64,000 nucleotides of DNA from positions 155,322 to 219,321 of the forward strand of contig JAMKCH010044282.1 in NCBI GenBank assembly GCA_023653785.1. The letters run 5' to 3'. Source of the stretch: Ophioderma brevispina. Lineage: Eukaryota > Echinodermata > Ophiuroidea > Amphilepidida > Ophiodermatidae. Of the stretch, positions 11,035-22,346 are shown piece by piece; positions within the stretch are counted from its first letter, which is position 1; each line of letters begins with the position of its first letter. Below the pieces are notes generated by a model that had not been told where the DNA came from, made no database searches, and saw only the letters and a program-made list of their open reading frames with translations. The translations under genes and the position numbers were made by a program.

Positions 11035-14000
11035 TTTTTAATACTGTTGAGGTTGGTGAATACTCAATACTTGAGGTTAGGGTGAATACTTAATATCTTG
11101 ATGGTAGGTTGAATACTTAATTCTCTTTATGTTAGGTTGAATACGCCTAGGGGGGGGGATACTGAGGTTAGGGTGAATACTAATACTCTTATGGTTAGGT
11201 TAAATACCTCTAATACTCCTGATGGTTCGTGAATACTAACTCATTGAGCTGATGTTGAATTACCAATGTCTCTTTAGGATAGTTGAATACTCTAATAATA
11301 ACTCTTGGGGTTAGGTGAATAATCAATATTACTCTTGAGTTGTTGAATACTAAAAAATAATCTGGTTAGGTGAATACCAGGGCTCTTTAGGTTAGGTTGA
11401 ATTTTCTAATACACTTGTGGTTATATGAATACTCTAATACTTTTGAGGTGAGTTGAATACTCTAATACTCTTGAGGGTTAGTTGCATACTCTAATACTCT
11501 TGAGGGTTAGGTTGAATACTCTAGAATCGTAAGGTTAGGTGAATACTCTACCATCACTGAGGGTTAGGTGAATACCTAATAAATTCTTGAGGAGGTGAAT
11601 ACTCTAATACTCTTGAGGGTTAGGTTGCATACTCTAATACTCTTGAGGTGAGGTTGTTGAAACTCGATACTCTTGAGGGTTGGTTGAATACTCTAATACA
11701 CTTGAGGGTTAGGTTGAATATTCTAATACTTTTGAGGTTAGTGGAATTCTCTAATACTCTTGAGGGTAGGTTGAATACTCTAATATTTGAGGGTTGGTTG
11801 AATACTCTAATACTTTTGAGGGTTAGGTTGAATACTCTAATACTCTTGAGGTGAGGTTGAATACTCTATACTCTGAGCCTAGTTGAATACTCTAATATCT
11901 AGAGCCGTGGTTAGGTTGCATACTTAATACTCTGAGGGTTAGGTTGAAATTCTAATAATCTCTGAGGGTTAGGTTGAATACTCTAATACTCTTGAGGCTA
12001 GGTTGAAGACTCTAATACTCTAGAGGGGAGGTGATGACTCTAATAATTCTTGAGGGTTAGGTTGAATACTCTAATACTTTTGAGGGTTAGGTTGAATACT
12101 CTAATACTTTTGAGGGTTAGGTTGAATACTCTAATTATTAATCTTGAGGTTAGGTTGATAACTCACGACTTTGAGGGTAGTTGACTAATCTAATACGTTG
12201 AGGTTTGGTTTTGAATAGTCTAATATCTTGAGATTAGATGAATACTTAATACTCTGAGGGTTAGTTGAGTACTCTATTTTGTACTCTTGAGGTTAGGTTG
12301 ACTACATCTTAATATATCTAAGGTAGGTTGAAACTCTAATACACTGAGGTAGGTTGAATACTCTAATAATCTTGGGGTAGGTTGAATACTCTAATACTCT
12401 TGAGGTAGGTTGAATACTCTAATTATCTCTGAGGGTGAGGTTTGAAACCTCTAATAATCTTGAGGTTAGGTTGAATACTCTAATACTCTTGAGGTGAGGT
12501 GAATACTCTACTACTCTGAGGGTTAGGTTGAATACTTTAATACTTTTGAGGTTTGGTTGAATATTCTAATACTTTTGAGGTTGGGTTGAATACTCTAATA
12601 CACTTGAGGGTTAGGTGGAATACTCTAATACTCTGAGGGTTAGGTTGAATACTCTAATACTTTTGAGGGTTAGGTTGAATACTCTAATACTTTTGAGGTT
12701 TAGTTGAATTTCTAATAATCTTGAGATTAGAATGAATACTCTAATACTTTGGGGTTAGTTGAATACTCTAATATTCTTGAGGTGGTTGGTGATTACTCTT
12801 TTATAATACTCTTGGAGGGTTAGGTTGATATTAATACTCTTGAGGGTTAGGTGGAATACTCAACCTCTTGAGGGTTAGGTTGAATACTTTAATACTCTTG
12901 AGGGTTAGGTTGCATACTCTATACTCTTGAGGGTTAGGTGGAATATCTAATACTCTTGAGGTTAGGTTGAATACTCTAATACTCTTGAGGGTTAGTTTGA
13001 ATACTCTAATAATCTTAAGGGTTAGGTTGATTACTCTAATACTCTTGAGGGTAGGTTGAATATTCTAATAATCTTGAGGGTAGGTGAATAATATAATACT
13101 TTGAGGCGAGGTTGAATACTCTAATACTCTAGAGGGTTAGGTTGAATACTCTAATATCTGGAGGGTTAGGTGAATACTCTAATACTCTGAGGGTTAGGTG
13201 AAGACTTAATATTAATCTTAAGGTTAGGTTGAATATCTAATACTCTTGAGCTAGGTTGAATACTCTAATACTTTTGAGGTTTGGTTGAATATTCTAATAA
13301 TATTGACTCCTTCGATTAGAATGAATCTAACGATTGAGGGTTAGGTTGAATACTCTAATACTTTTGAGGTTAGGTGAATAATCTAATACTCTTGAGGGTA
13401 GGTTGAATACTCTAATAATCTTGAGGTAGGTTGAATACTCTATACTCTTGAGGGTTAGTTTGAATACTCTAATACTTTTGAGGGTTAGGTTGCATACTTA
13501 ATACTCTTGAGGGTTGGTTGAATATTCTAATAATCTTGAGGGTTAGGTGGAATACTCTAATACTCTGAGGCTAGGTTGAAAACTCTATACTCTAGAGGGT
13601 TAGTGATACTCTAATAATCTGAGGGTTAGGTTGAATATTCTAAAAAAATAATCGTGCGGGTTAGGTCTGAATAAATGAATACTCTTGAGGCTAGGTTGAA
13701 TACTCTAATACTTAGCGGTAAGGTTGAATACTCTAATAATCTTGAGGGTAGGGTTGACATACTCTAATACTCTTGAGGGTTAGGTTGAATACTCTTATAC
13801 TAATCTGAGGGTAGGTTGAATACTCTAATACTCTTGAGGGTTAGTTTGAATACTCTAATACTATAGAGGGTTGGTGAATATCTAATAATCTTGAGGGTTA
13901 GGTTAATACTCTAATACTCTTGAGGGTTAGGTGAATACTCTAATACTTTGAGGAGTTAGGTGAATACTCTAATTTATATAATCTTGAGGTTAGGTTGAAT

Positions 14001-15535
14001 ACTCTAATACTTTTGAGGTTGGGTTGAATACTCTAATACTTTTGAGGTTTGGTTGAATATTCTAATAATCTTGGGATTAGAAGGAATACTCTAATACTCT
14101 TGAGGGTTAGGTGGAATACTCTAAAATCTAAGGTTAGGTTGAATAATTATAATACAATTGAGGGTTAGGTGAATACTCTAACATATTGAGGTTAGGTTGA
14201 ATACTATAATACTTGAGGGTTAGGCTGAATACTATAATTTACTCTTGAGGTTAGGTTGGCCTACTCTATACTGTCTTGAGGTGAGGTTGAATAATCTAAT
14301 ACTCTTGAGGGTTAGGTTGAATACTCTAATAATCTTAAGGGTTAGGTTGAATACTCTAATACTCTTGAGGTGAGGTGGAATACTCTCATACACTTGAGGG
14401 TTAGGGTGAAGACTCTCAGTACTCTGAGGGTTAGGTGAATACTCTAATACTATTGAGGGTTATTGGTTGAATACTCTAATACTTTTGAGGTTTAGTTGAT
14501 ATTCTCATAAATCTGAATGATATGAATTACTCTAATTAATCGTGCGGGTTGAAAAAAAAAACACCCAAAATTTTTTTAAAAATTCACAAAACAAAAAACC
14601 AAAGTGTTGAATACTTAATACTCTTGAGGGTTAGGTTGAATACTCTATACTCTTGAGGGAGTTGAATACCTAATATATTAATCTAGAGGTTAGGTTGAAT
14701 ACTCTTCAATACTCTTTGAGTCTAGGTTGAATACTCTAATACTTTGGTTTGGTTGGATATTCTAATAACTTTGGATTAGGTTGAATACTCTAATACTTTT
14801 GAGGTTGGGTTGAATACTCTAATACTTTTGAGGGTTAGGTTGAATACTCTATTACTCTTGAGGCTAGGTGAATACACTCTAATTAACTTTGAGGTTGGTT
14901 GAATATCTAATTTAATATGGGATTAGGTTGAAATTATAATACTCTTGGAGGTGAGGTTGAATACTCTAATTACTCTTGAGGCTAGGTTGAATACTCTAAA
15001 CTTTTGAGGTTGGGATATTCTAATAATCTTGGATGAGGTTGAAGACTCAATACTCTGTGTTAGGGTTAGTTGAATTACTCTAATAATCTTGAGGTTAGGT
15101 TGAATACTCTAATTATCTTTGCGCTAGGTTGAATACTCAAATACTTGGGGGTTTGGTTGAATATCTATAATACTTGGATTGCTAGCGTTGAAACTCTAAA
15201 CGTTTGAGGTTTGGTGAATATTCTTAATCCTCTTGCGGCTAGGTTGAATGTACTTAATACTCTTGAGGGAGGTTGAATACTCTAATAATCTTGAGGTTAG
15301 GCTGAAGACTCTAATACTCTTGCGGTTAGGCTGAATACTCCAATACTCTTGAGGTTAGGTGAATACTCTAATATGCTTAAGGTGATGTTGAATACTCTAT
15401 ATTGAAATTAGGTTGAATACTCTGATATGCTTAAGGTTATGTGATACTCTACTCTTGAAATTAGGTTGAATACTTCTCTTGAAATTAGGTTGAATAACTC
15501 TAAATAGCTTGAGGTTTTCTTGAATACCAGGCATG
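11035..15535. repeat. 4.5-kb minisatellite, 29-30 bp unit
   Basis: About 150 copies of a unit near TTGAATACTCTAATACTCTT + GAGGGTTAGG, entirely inside intron A-B. Variants include TTTTGAGGTTTGG and AATCTTGAGGATAGG types. Units differ by many 1-3 nt indels. An unrelated A/T-rich stretch at about 14550-14603 interrupts the array, as raw-read noise often does. Each full unit has one GGGTTAGG, which contains a vertebrate-type telomere hexamer. Confidence 0.93.
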
Positions 15536-16505
15536 CTAATGGACCCCTCATTACACTACCAACACTGTTCTTGGCAGTAATACCTCTAAATCTCATGCCG
15601 CTAAGTATGATGCATTGCCCTTTGAACTCCAGAATTCCCCATCACTCTCAAGCTTAAAAAGAAGTTAAAAAAGTCTCTTGTCAAAGCTGTTTGATGAATG
15701 CCTTCTAATATGTTAGTTTTTCTTATCACTTTCCCCTCTTCTCTTTGTATCTCATATGTCATTTATTTATAAAAACTCTTAAGTCAGTCATTATGTTGTC
15801 CTTGTTTGTCATGCCCTGATATTGGTCTCAATCTGCCCCCCCCCCCCTTAGTTGGCGGCCGCCAGCTATAGCTGGCAGGACACTTATTAGCAAATCATTG
15901 TGCGTGGGTCGGTGTGTGGATGTGTGTTGGTGTCCTAATTGTGTTTTTTTAAATTGATCTCATCATGTAGAAAAGTTGAAGTTCAATTGGAACCAAGCAT
16001 TTGTCATAGGTGCACTATGGGAGGATCATATGTGGCTGAGGTCAAAGGTCATGTGTCAAGGTCAAAAGTTATGGAGCAGCCCCAGAGCTTATATTCTTTG
16101 ATATAGTGGCGCAAAAGCCGAGAACCGCGAACTTCTACTTTTTTTTTGTATTTAAAGAAGCATATCTCTTGCAACTTCATTTTTTTACCCTTTTTAAAAC
16201 CCTTGGCGCTAGCATCGCCAGGGTTATAGTATGATGGGCGAGGAATGTAGTCCCAATTTTGTTGTGTGGTTTTTATATATCAGGCGCTACATTTCTTATT
16301 GTAATGGTGGTGAAATTGTGGTTGTGGGTAGGGGAGAGTCTGAGTCCAACATGTACAGAGCGAGCTCTGAAATCTGGGTGTTCTGTTTGGCCATTTGGTT
16401 GCCATTTTTGAAATATTTGGTTTGAGAGTCATCGTCTTTCATATGCATTTTCTGGTGGATGGTGAAGGCATAGCAGTGAATGCAAAGGTTTGTGCAAGTA
16501 TGTAA
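15536..16505. other. Intron A-B, non-coding
   Basis: A C-run (15836-15847) followed by ggcggccgccagctatagctgg is the only notable structure. The open frame at 16231-16425 is not recognised. Confidence 0.45.
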
Positions 16506-16513
16506 CTCTATGC

Positions 16514-17171
16514 CAGGGTTTTCCCAACCTTTTTGTCCCTAGATCCCCATTCCTTAACACTTAGCTTTCGGCGACCATTACTTTACTCAAAAAATCTATT
16601 CTCAAAAAGAAATTTGACCAGTCAGAAACATTGAAGGTGTTTGTGGAGAGGTACGTCAGTGGCAACAAGTTTTCAAGCCAGGGGAAGGGAGTGCACCAAG
16701 GTCGCCTATATAGTAACCGGAATCTCTGAATCTACAGATGACAGGGAAACAGGGCAATCCGTAAAATCTTAAATTAAGAAACAGCATGTACTAATCCACT
16801 CGAAAGCGATGAAGCAACTTCATTTGTGCATTGTAAGGGCATGGTGCTCTCCATTCCTAAAACAAGTGCACCCAGTGTGCCGAAAATATCACTAATTTAA
16901 TTACAATCGTGTTAAATTTTGGTTCTTTGAGCGTATTAACAGTTTAAACTGAGCTGCGCGCGAAGCGCGTGAAATTAACAAATAATCAAATTACAATACT
17001 TCATGATTAATCAAACAGCAAAATCAGTTTGGCTGGCTTGACATAGTTAAATTATATTTTTTTGCAATTTTGTTCCTGCCCTTTAGACAAGTACTTTCAT
17101 TTTGAATTTCATTTAATTAACTTCGCGACCCCCGTCTTAAGGGTCCGCGACCCCCAGGTTGGGAAACCTTG
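16514..17171. mobile_element. hAT-type MITE with perfect 8-bp target duplication
   Basis: Left end CAGGGTTTTCCCAACCTTTT, right end AGGTTGGGAAACCTTG: inverted termini typical of hAT elements. CTCTATGC occurs exactly at 16506-16513 and again at 17172-17179, an 8-bp duplication as expected for hAT transposition. The 658-bp body has no transposase, so it moved with help from another element. A subterminal gcgacccc/ggggatc pair also fits the family. Confidence 0.9.
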
Positions 17172-17179
17172 CTCTATGC

Positions 17180-17632
17180 TCAAAGTAAAGGGCCTGCTTG
17201 ATCATCTGGTATATGTCATTCAAGTTAACCATTTCACTAATTAGCATTGAAAGTTTTAATTGCCAATTTTTTTAGCACGTGAGTCATTTACCTGACTACA
17301 GGTCACCCTCACGTCTACCTCTGGAAGAGGGAAATTTTGAACAAACATTTTAACAATGAGGGCGGCCTTCGTTCTTAATAACTAAATTAACTGTCGGTTT
17401 GCCCCCCCCTGGCCCGCAAGAAAATGAGGATTTTTTGCAAAATTTGGGCGCTTTGGGCCAAAAATCACACAGTTTTGATAAATCAACGATTTTGGGCCAA
17501 AATTTGGTTAAAATCTCCAAAATTTGATATTTTTTAATTTTTTTATGTATTTTCATTTTTTTCCCCAAAAAATATCACATTTGACTTTGTCCCCCGTTTG
17601 CCCCCCCCCCCCTAGAAAAAGTCGTTGCCGCC
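17180..17632. other. Intron A-B, C-rich repeat remnant
   Basis: C-runs at 17401-17408 and 17600-17612 bracket a T-rich stretch and end in gttgccgccactgc, resembling the end of CAGTGGCG-type elements such as 49959-50361. Probably a partial copy; boundaries are not certain. Confidence 0.4.
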
Positions 17633-18392
17633 ACTGCACTTCTGTGGTGGACCTTGTAAAGTCCCTTTCCAGTCTAACCAACTTATGTCTATGCATACAA
17701 AGAACATCACTTCTGTGGTGGACCTGGTAAAGTCTTACTTCATGTATAACCACTATGTCTATTCATACACAAAGAAACAGCACTTCTGTGATGGGGGACT
17801 TGTAAGTCTCATGTCTAACACTATGTCTATGCATACACAAAGAAAAACACTTCTGTGGTGGACCTGGTAAAGTCTTACTTCATGTCTAACCACTATGTCT
17901 ATGCATACACACAAAGAACACACGTCTGTGGGGACCTGGTAAAGTCTGACTTCATGTCTACCCACGTATGGCTATGCATACACAAAGTAACCAGCACTTC
18001 TGTTGTGGACTTTCAAAAAAGTCTGACTTCATGTGTAACCACTATGTCTATGCATACACAAAAGAACCACACTTCTGGGTGGACCTTGCAAAGTCTTACC
18101 CTTTACTCTGTCTAACCACTATGTTATGCATCACAAGAGCAGGACTTCTTTGGTGGACCTTGCAAGCTTACTTCAATGTCTAACCAACCACTATTTCTAT
18201 GCATACCAAGAACACACTTCTGTGGTGGACCTTGCAAAGTCCTCCTTCATGTCTAACCACTATGTCTATGCATACACAAGAGCAGCACTTCTGTGGGTGG
18301 CCCTTGGTAAATCTGACTTTCATGTCCTAACACTATGTCCTATGCACTACAAAAGAACCACACATCTGTGATGGACCTTGTAAAGTCTTCAT
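17633..18392. repeat. 71-bp tandem array immediately before exon B
   Basis: About 10 copies of a unit built from cacttctgtggtggacc, ttgtaaagtc, ttcatgtctaaccactatg and tctatgcatacacaaagaac. Units vary by small indels. The array stops about 35 bp upstream of the exon B acceptor, so the branch-point region of this intron lies at or in the array edge. The overlapping open frames on both strands are repeat products. Confidence 0.9.
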
Positions 18393-18426
18393 GTGTAGAT
18401 GCTAAGTTCCCCGATTTCTTTTACAG

Positions 18427-18600
18427 CTATGAATCGCCAGAATCGCACTGAACTGAACTGCGGCACGATGCTGAGAGAGAGCATTAAGGCACGAGCATTG
18501 GCCAGAGATCATCCTCATTCGATGAACACTTGACAAATTTTTTTGACTACGTGGAGAGGCCACGTTTGACATTGCATCCGATGCCTTTGCCACGTTAAAG
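18427..18600 (+). CDS. CAB39: CAB39/MO25 exon B, with indels
   Basis: The acceptor is gatttcttttacag and the donor is AAAG|GTGGGTAAGT. The exon encodes the YESPEIALNCG..MLRE block, then HEPLAKIIL, and closes with TFDIASDAFATLK, matching human residues of about 134-189. The expected length is 169 nt and the segment is 174 nt. A 5-nt repeat (ctgaactgaac) and several +1/-1 changes break the frame, so no single frame reads through, yet each peptide block is intact in one of the frames. A 71-bp tandem array stops about 35 bp before the acceptor, and the exon shares the indel noise of that array. GTGGGT is taken as the donor because it gives phase 0, which exon C needs; using the GTAAGT four bases later would shift the frame. 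Confidence 0.88.
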
Positions 18601-18779
18601 GTGGGTAAGTTCTATTTTAGATTAGTGGATTTTGTGAATGAATGGTTTTAGAAATAACCCCCAATATAGAGGTAATCCAACGTATTACAATGCTCCTAAC
18701 CCTGCACGCTAAAGCTCACCAAACACTCACTGTGTTAATTGAGAAAAATGCAACTAGTCCAGAATTAGCGAGACGCCAC

Positions 18780-18900
18780 ATCGAACCAAGACTCATATAT
18801 CGGCACGAAATCGCTGGCCGGTCAACGACACGAAGCGTAGCGTGCTATCCCGGTCATGGGGCTGGGGCCGAAGGGCTGGGTTCGAATCCCACCGAATTTT
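18780..18900 (+). other. tRNA-like fragment, possible SINE
   Basis: gctgggttcgaatcccaccg at 18876-18895 has the B-box/T-arm form of a tRNA (ggttcgaatcc flanked by ctggg/ccca-type stem). Upstream, tggccggtcaacgacacg is only a weak A box and no cloverleaf can be closed. Best read as the head of a tRNA-derived SINE or a tRNA relic in the intron. Confidence 0.4.
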
Positions 18901-19499
18901 GCTAACTTTCTTGTTCCCCTCTTTCCCCGCTCCTTCGTCCTCATGGAGGGTTAAGGTTAAACTGACAGGCCTGTATTTCCAAAAACCTTTAATAATGTGA
19001 TTTTTAACTTGAAAATTGCCGTAAATTAAAATTGCGTTTAAGGCAATACTTAAATATATTTTAAAACCCTTTTTTACTTAAACAAAGCCTTTAAACAGAG
19101 TAACATCATTATTTAAAGACGCTAACACGAGTGTACACAAGATCCTATTGCTGTTTTAATGGTTTGAGTGCCCAAAGTGTATTGTGGCTTTCTGTTTAGC
19201 AATTTAGGGTACTAACCCACTGGGTGGGAATGAATTTTCTATTGCCTGCTGTCAAATTGCACATGCATGAACCTGCACTTGACGAAAACACCTGAAACTA
19301 CCCCATCCCTCATTAATTTTAGAATATATTTGGCGGAATTTTAAATTGCGTTTAACTTTCCTTTCTGGAATTGTTTACTAAAGCTATAACGTTTATCTCA
19401 CAGATGCTTCACATTATCTTAAAATCATGCTACCCACTTTCGGGAATACGGGCCACAGTGATTTGGTCCATTGAAGTTTGATGGTTATTCACATTTAAA

Positions 19500-20115
19500 T
19501 TTACGAGTGGGTGTCAAAGGTCATCTAGAGGTCATTAGAGGTCAAGGGCCCAGAAGGGTCAGCAATTATATGAATTGCCCTTGGTGTCTATCCACATATG
19601 TCAATCATTTCCATGACACTTGGCTACAATAACTCCTTGGGTAGTTTTTCCACAATGGTGACCTCATGTGACCTTTGTCCCACAGTCACAAACTTGAGAT
19701 CAGACGACACATGTATTTCCCTGGGAACCTATTTTTTTTTGTCATCTGCAGAAGGCACATGGGATTCTGGTCATATGTCTTGTGTTTGTTCTTTGTGTTT
19801 GCCCTGGTGCAAAATGTTAACCCTTAAATATATGTGCTGCCATATGATTTCCGTAAGGGCTACAATGATTATGTACTTGGGAAAGTAGGGGGCGGCTGGT
19901 GTGACATGTAGGTGACCTCCTGTGACCTTGGTGACCCTCATGAACTTTTATTTGTTGGCCGTTTCAAAATGTTACCCTTAAAATTGCATGCCGTATGATT
20001 TCCGTAAGGGCCTACGATGGATGTAACTTGGTGGACAAGGAGGGGCGGGCTGGGGTGATCTGACATGCTTGTGACCTCATGTGACCTTCAATGACCTCAT
20101 GGTGACCTTTGGCCT
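19500..20115. repeat. GGTCA/TGACC-rich repeats
   Basis: Two copies of a unit of about 160 bp (about 19797-19950 and 19957-20110) share caaaatgttaaccctta, atatgatttccgtaagggc and tgtgacctt. The region is dense in AGGTCA/TGACCT hexamers, several closely spaced. Those are the half-sites of nuclear receptors, but the density may be a repeat property only. Confidence 0.6.
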
Positions 20116-20358
20116 CATTCACAAACCGCGACGGCAGACGAGACTCGCGGCACTCGCGGTCCGGGGACCGCAATTTAGTTTTTTAAAAAGAAGTCCTTCA
20201 ATTAATATTTTTTGTGAGAGGATTTACTAAAAAATTCTGTATTAGGAAAAGTCCTGTCTCATGCAGGATGTGCTTTGCAACATGCTACTTCTGATTTTTT
20301 TGAAGACACTATCAGTATCCACACTAGCGACCAAATATTTGCAAATTTGAAAAATGGC

Positions 20359-20714
20359 TTAAAGACACATCAGTGATTCATCGGATGAGAAAAATAATTT
20401 TAAATTTGTAGAAATACCTTAAAGTGAAGGATTATTTATATCATAATTTACTTTTTACACAACTAAAGAAAGCGACATAAGGAAGAAAATGGCATGTACA
20501 AAGATATGACTTCCATTCAATTATTGTTTGTAGGAAGTGTCCGTTCGAACTAAATTACTAAAATATCCGATTTTGTACTTATTAGCTTGCTTTCTGGCCT
20601 TATCATTTTGCAGGATATGTTATGATACTTATACTTGTTACACCATACCGACATCAAAAAGCTGATTTTTGATTTTTCAAGGTTCTGATTTAGCAATCAC
20701 TGATAGTGCCTTAA
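20359..20714 (-). mobile_element. T1 MITE copy 2
   Basis: TTAAAGACACATCAGTGATT at the left and AATCACTGATAGTGCCTTAA at the right; the interior (aagtgtccgttcgaac, tggccttatcattttgcagg) matches the T1 family in reverse orientation. Its right TTAA is shared with the next copy. Confidence 0.75.
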
Positions 20715-20982
20715 AAAGTGAAGAAGTCTGTTGAATTCTCTGAAGTTACATTTTCCAATGCAACCATTGACAGAAAAGGAAGGAAAACAGCAGTATTCCA
20801 AGATATGATTCCATCATTTACATGTTGTAGGTAGTGTCCGTACGGACAGTAATTACTAAAATACCCGATATTATATCCTTAGGGTCATTAGGATACCTGT
20901 ATTGTTTAAAGATATGCCAAAAAATCTGATGTTTTATTTTTTTTTATTTTCGCGCTTTAGCAAATCGCAGATTAGGCCTTAA
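20711..20982 (-). mobile_element. T1 MITE copy 3, one end degraded
   Basis: Interior gtgtccgtacggac and caaatcgcagattaggcc match the T1 family, reverse orientation. It lies between the TTAA of the previous copy and the TTAA of the next. The left inverted terminus is missing. Confidence 0.65.
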
Positions 20983-21354
20983 AAGTACTATCAGTGAGTT
21001 GCCTAAATCAGAAAATCGAAAAATCATAAAAAATAAGATTTTAAGCCAGTATGTAAACACGTAGAATATCCTAAACATAACCCTGCAAATGATATAAGGC
21101 CAGAGGCAACCTAATATAGATAAAAAGTCTTAGATTTTAGTTGTTAATGGTCCGTTCGGACACTTACTACAACACTTAATTGAAGTGGAGATTCGTATCG
21201 TGGAATATTGCGGTTTTCTTCATTCCTGTGAATCTACAGTTGGAAAAAGGAACCTTAAGGGAAGTCTATAGACTGATTCCTTTCATTTTAAAGCTAATCC
21301 TGCAAATTTCAAATATTTGAACACGCTCTGATAAATCACTGATAGTGTCTTTAA
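20979..21354 (+). mobile_element. T1 MITE copy 4
   Basis: TTAAAAGTACTATCAGTGAG at the left, AATCACTGATAGTGTCTTTAA at the right (shown in parts), with ggtccgttcggacac inside. Full length and forward, so it points against copies 2 and 3. Confidence 0.78.
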
Positions 21355-22223
21355 AGCAAGGTGACAAAAAAGTCTTAAAAAACAACCCTTTGTAATCCTA
21401 TTTATAGCACACTCTTGATGATACTCCGATTGGCTTCCTTTTACTCATTTCTCATAATAGTTAATATTTTTAATGATTACTATAAATATTTTGTTGCTTC
21501 AGTTGATTCTTGTAACTACTAGTGGTGTACAGACCAGAACTGAAATATATCTTACTGATAAACAGTGAGTGTGATCCTCTAAACGGTATGGTGCCACGGG
21601 CATAAAGGAGGCCTCAAATGAGATGCGTTTGTTTCAGGTGTAAGGGACCGGTCATTATATGCCGGGGGAATGGAGGATTTCAACTTTTTTGGGCAAAAAT
21701 TTTCCTGTGTTCCCCCCCTCACTTCCGTTCAAAAATTCACGTTCCCCCTATGATCATGTGATTTTCACCATTTAAAAGTTCCTGTTCCCCCCTCTCGCAT
21801 GATGAAAAAATTCATGTTCCCCCTCGATCTTACAAAAACGGGTTCGGGTTCCCCCATCAAATCCTCATTCCCCCCTGGGTAAAATAATGACCCCTCCCTA
21901 AGTAGTGAATTTAACCCCCTGAGGTCTACCAGCAATTGTATTGGTTATAAATTGGGTTAAATGATGTATTTAGCCAATCAGAATCTTGGTAAGAAAAGCT
22001 CAAAGGTTTGTACAAATATATGGAAGGTTCTATTTTGAAATTAGTTATCATACTATTATCATGCTATACTCATGTAATGAGCCAATCAGGAGATGCTTGT
22101 CGAAAGGTGGTAACCTCAGGGGATTAAAGGAGACCGACTTGGCTTTCCAACAGCTTTTTCATTTTTTGAAGAACTTCTCAACTTTTCATTTGCTCAAGAA
22201 CTTTCTTGTTTTATTTTTTACAG
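21355..22223. other. Intron B-C, non-coding
   Basis: A stretch with repeated gttccccc motifs (21700-21900) and two paired ATTGG/CCAAT arms (about 21941-21980 and 22045-22092). No gene is supported before the exon C acceptor. Confidence 0.45.
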
Positions 22224-22346
22224 GAATTACAACAAACACAAGGTGGTATGTGCTGAATTCTTAATAATAATACTACAGAGTTTTTGATAAGTATCAAGGT
22301 TTGTTAACACTCACAGAATTATTTTACAAGGCGGCAATCGCTCAAG
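22224..22346 (+). CDS. CAB39: CAB39/MO25 exon C, parent of the donor array
   Basis: The acceptor is ttattttttacag and the first donor is CTCAAG|GTGAGT. Allowing for 1-nt deletions, the exon encodes (E)LLTKHKVVCAEFL, a poorly read link, then FFDKYQ, LLHSQNY and RRQSLK. This corresponds to human about residues 190-231 ([35 protein letters not shown], recalled in parts). The human-type exon would be 126 nt; this one is 123 nt. Its last 54 nt, from the TAT at 22292, are the first unit of the tandem array that follows directly, so the true 3' edge of this exon is one of about 15 near-identical donor sites. Splicing at the first donor gives the normal protein. Confidence 0.85.

Noticed and set aside
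11035..15535. CRISPR-like appearance of regular 30-bp repeats
   Set aside because: Units are contiguous with no unique spacers and the locus is a eukaryotic intron.
17524..18371. Resemblance of YAYTKNIT..LVK in the 71-bp array to the YICTQQNIL..LLK block of CAB39 exon A
   Set aside because: Tempting because the exon C array is exon-derived, but the match covers only a few residues, includes an in-frame stop in the unit, and lacks a splice site at the right place.
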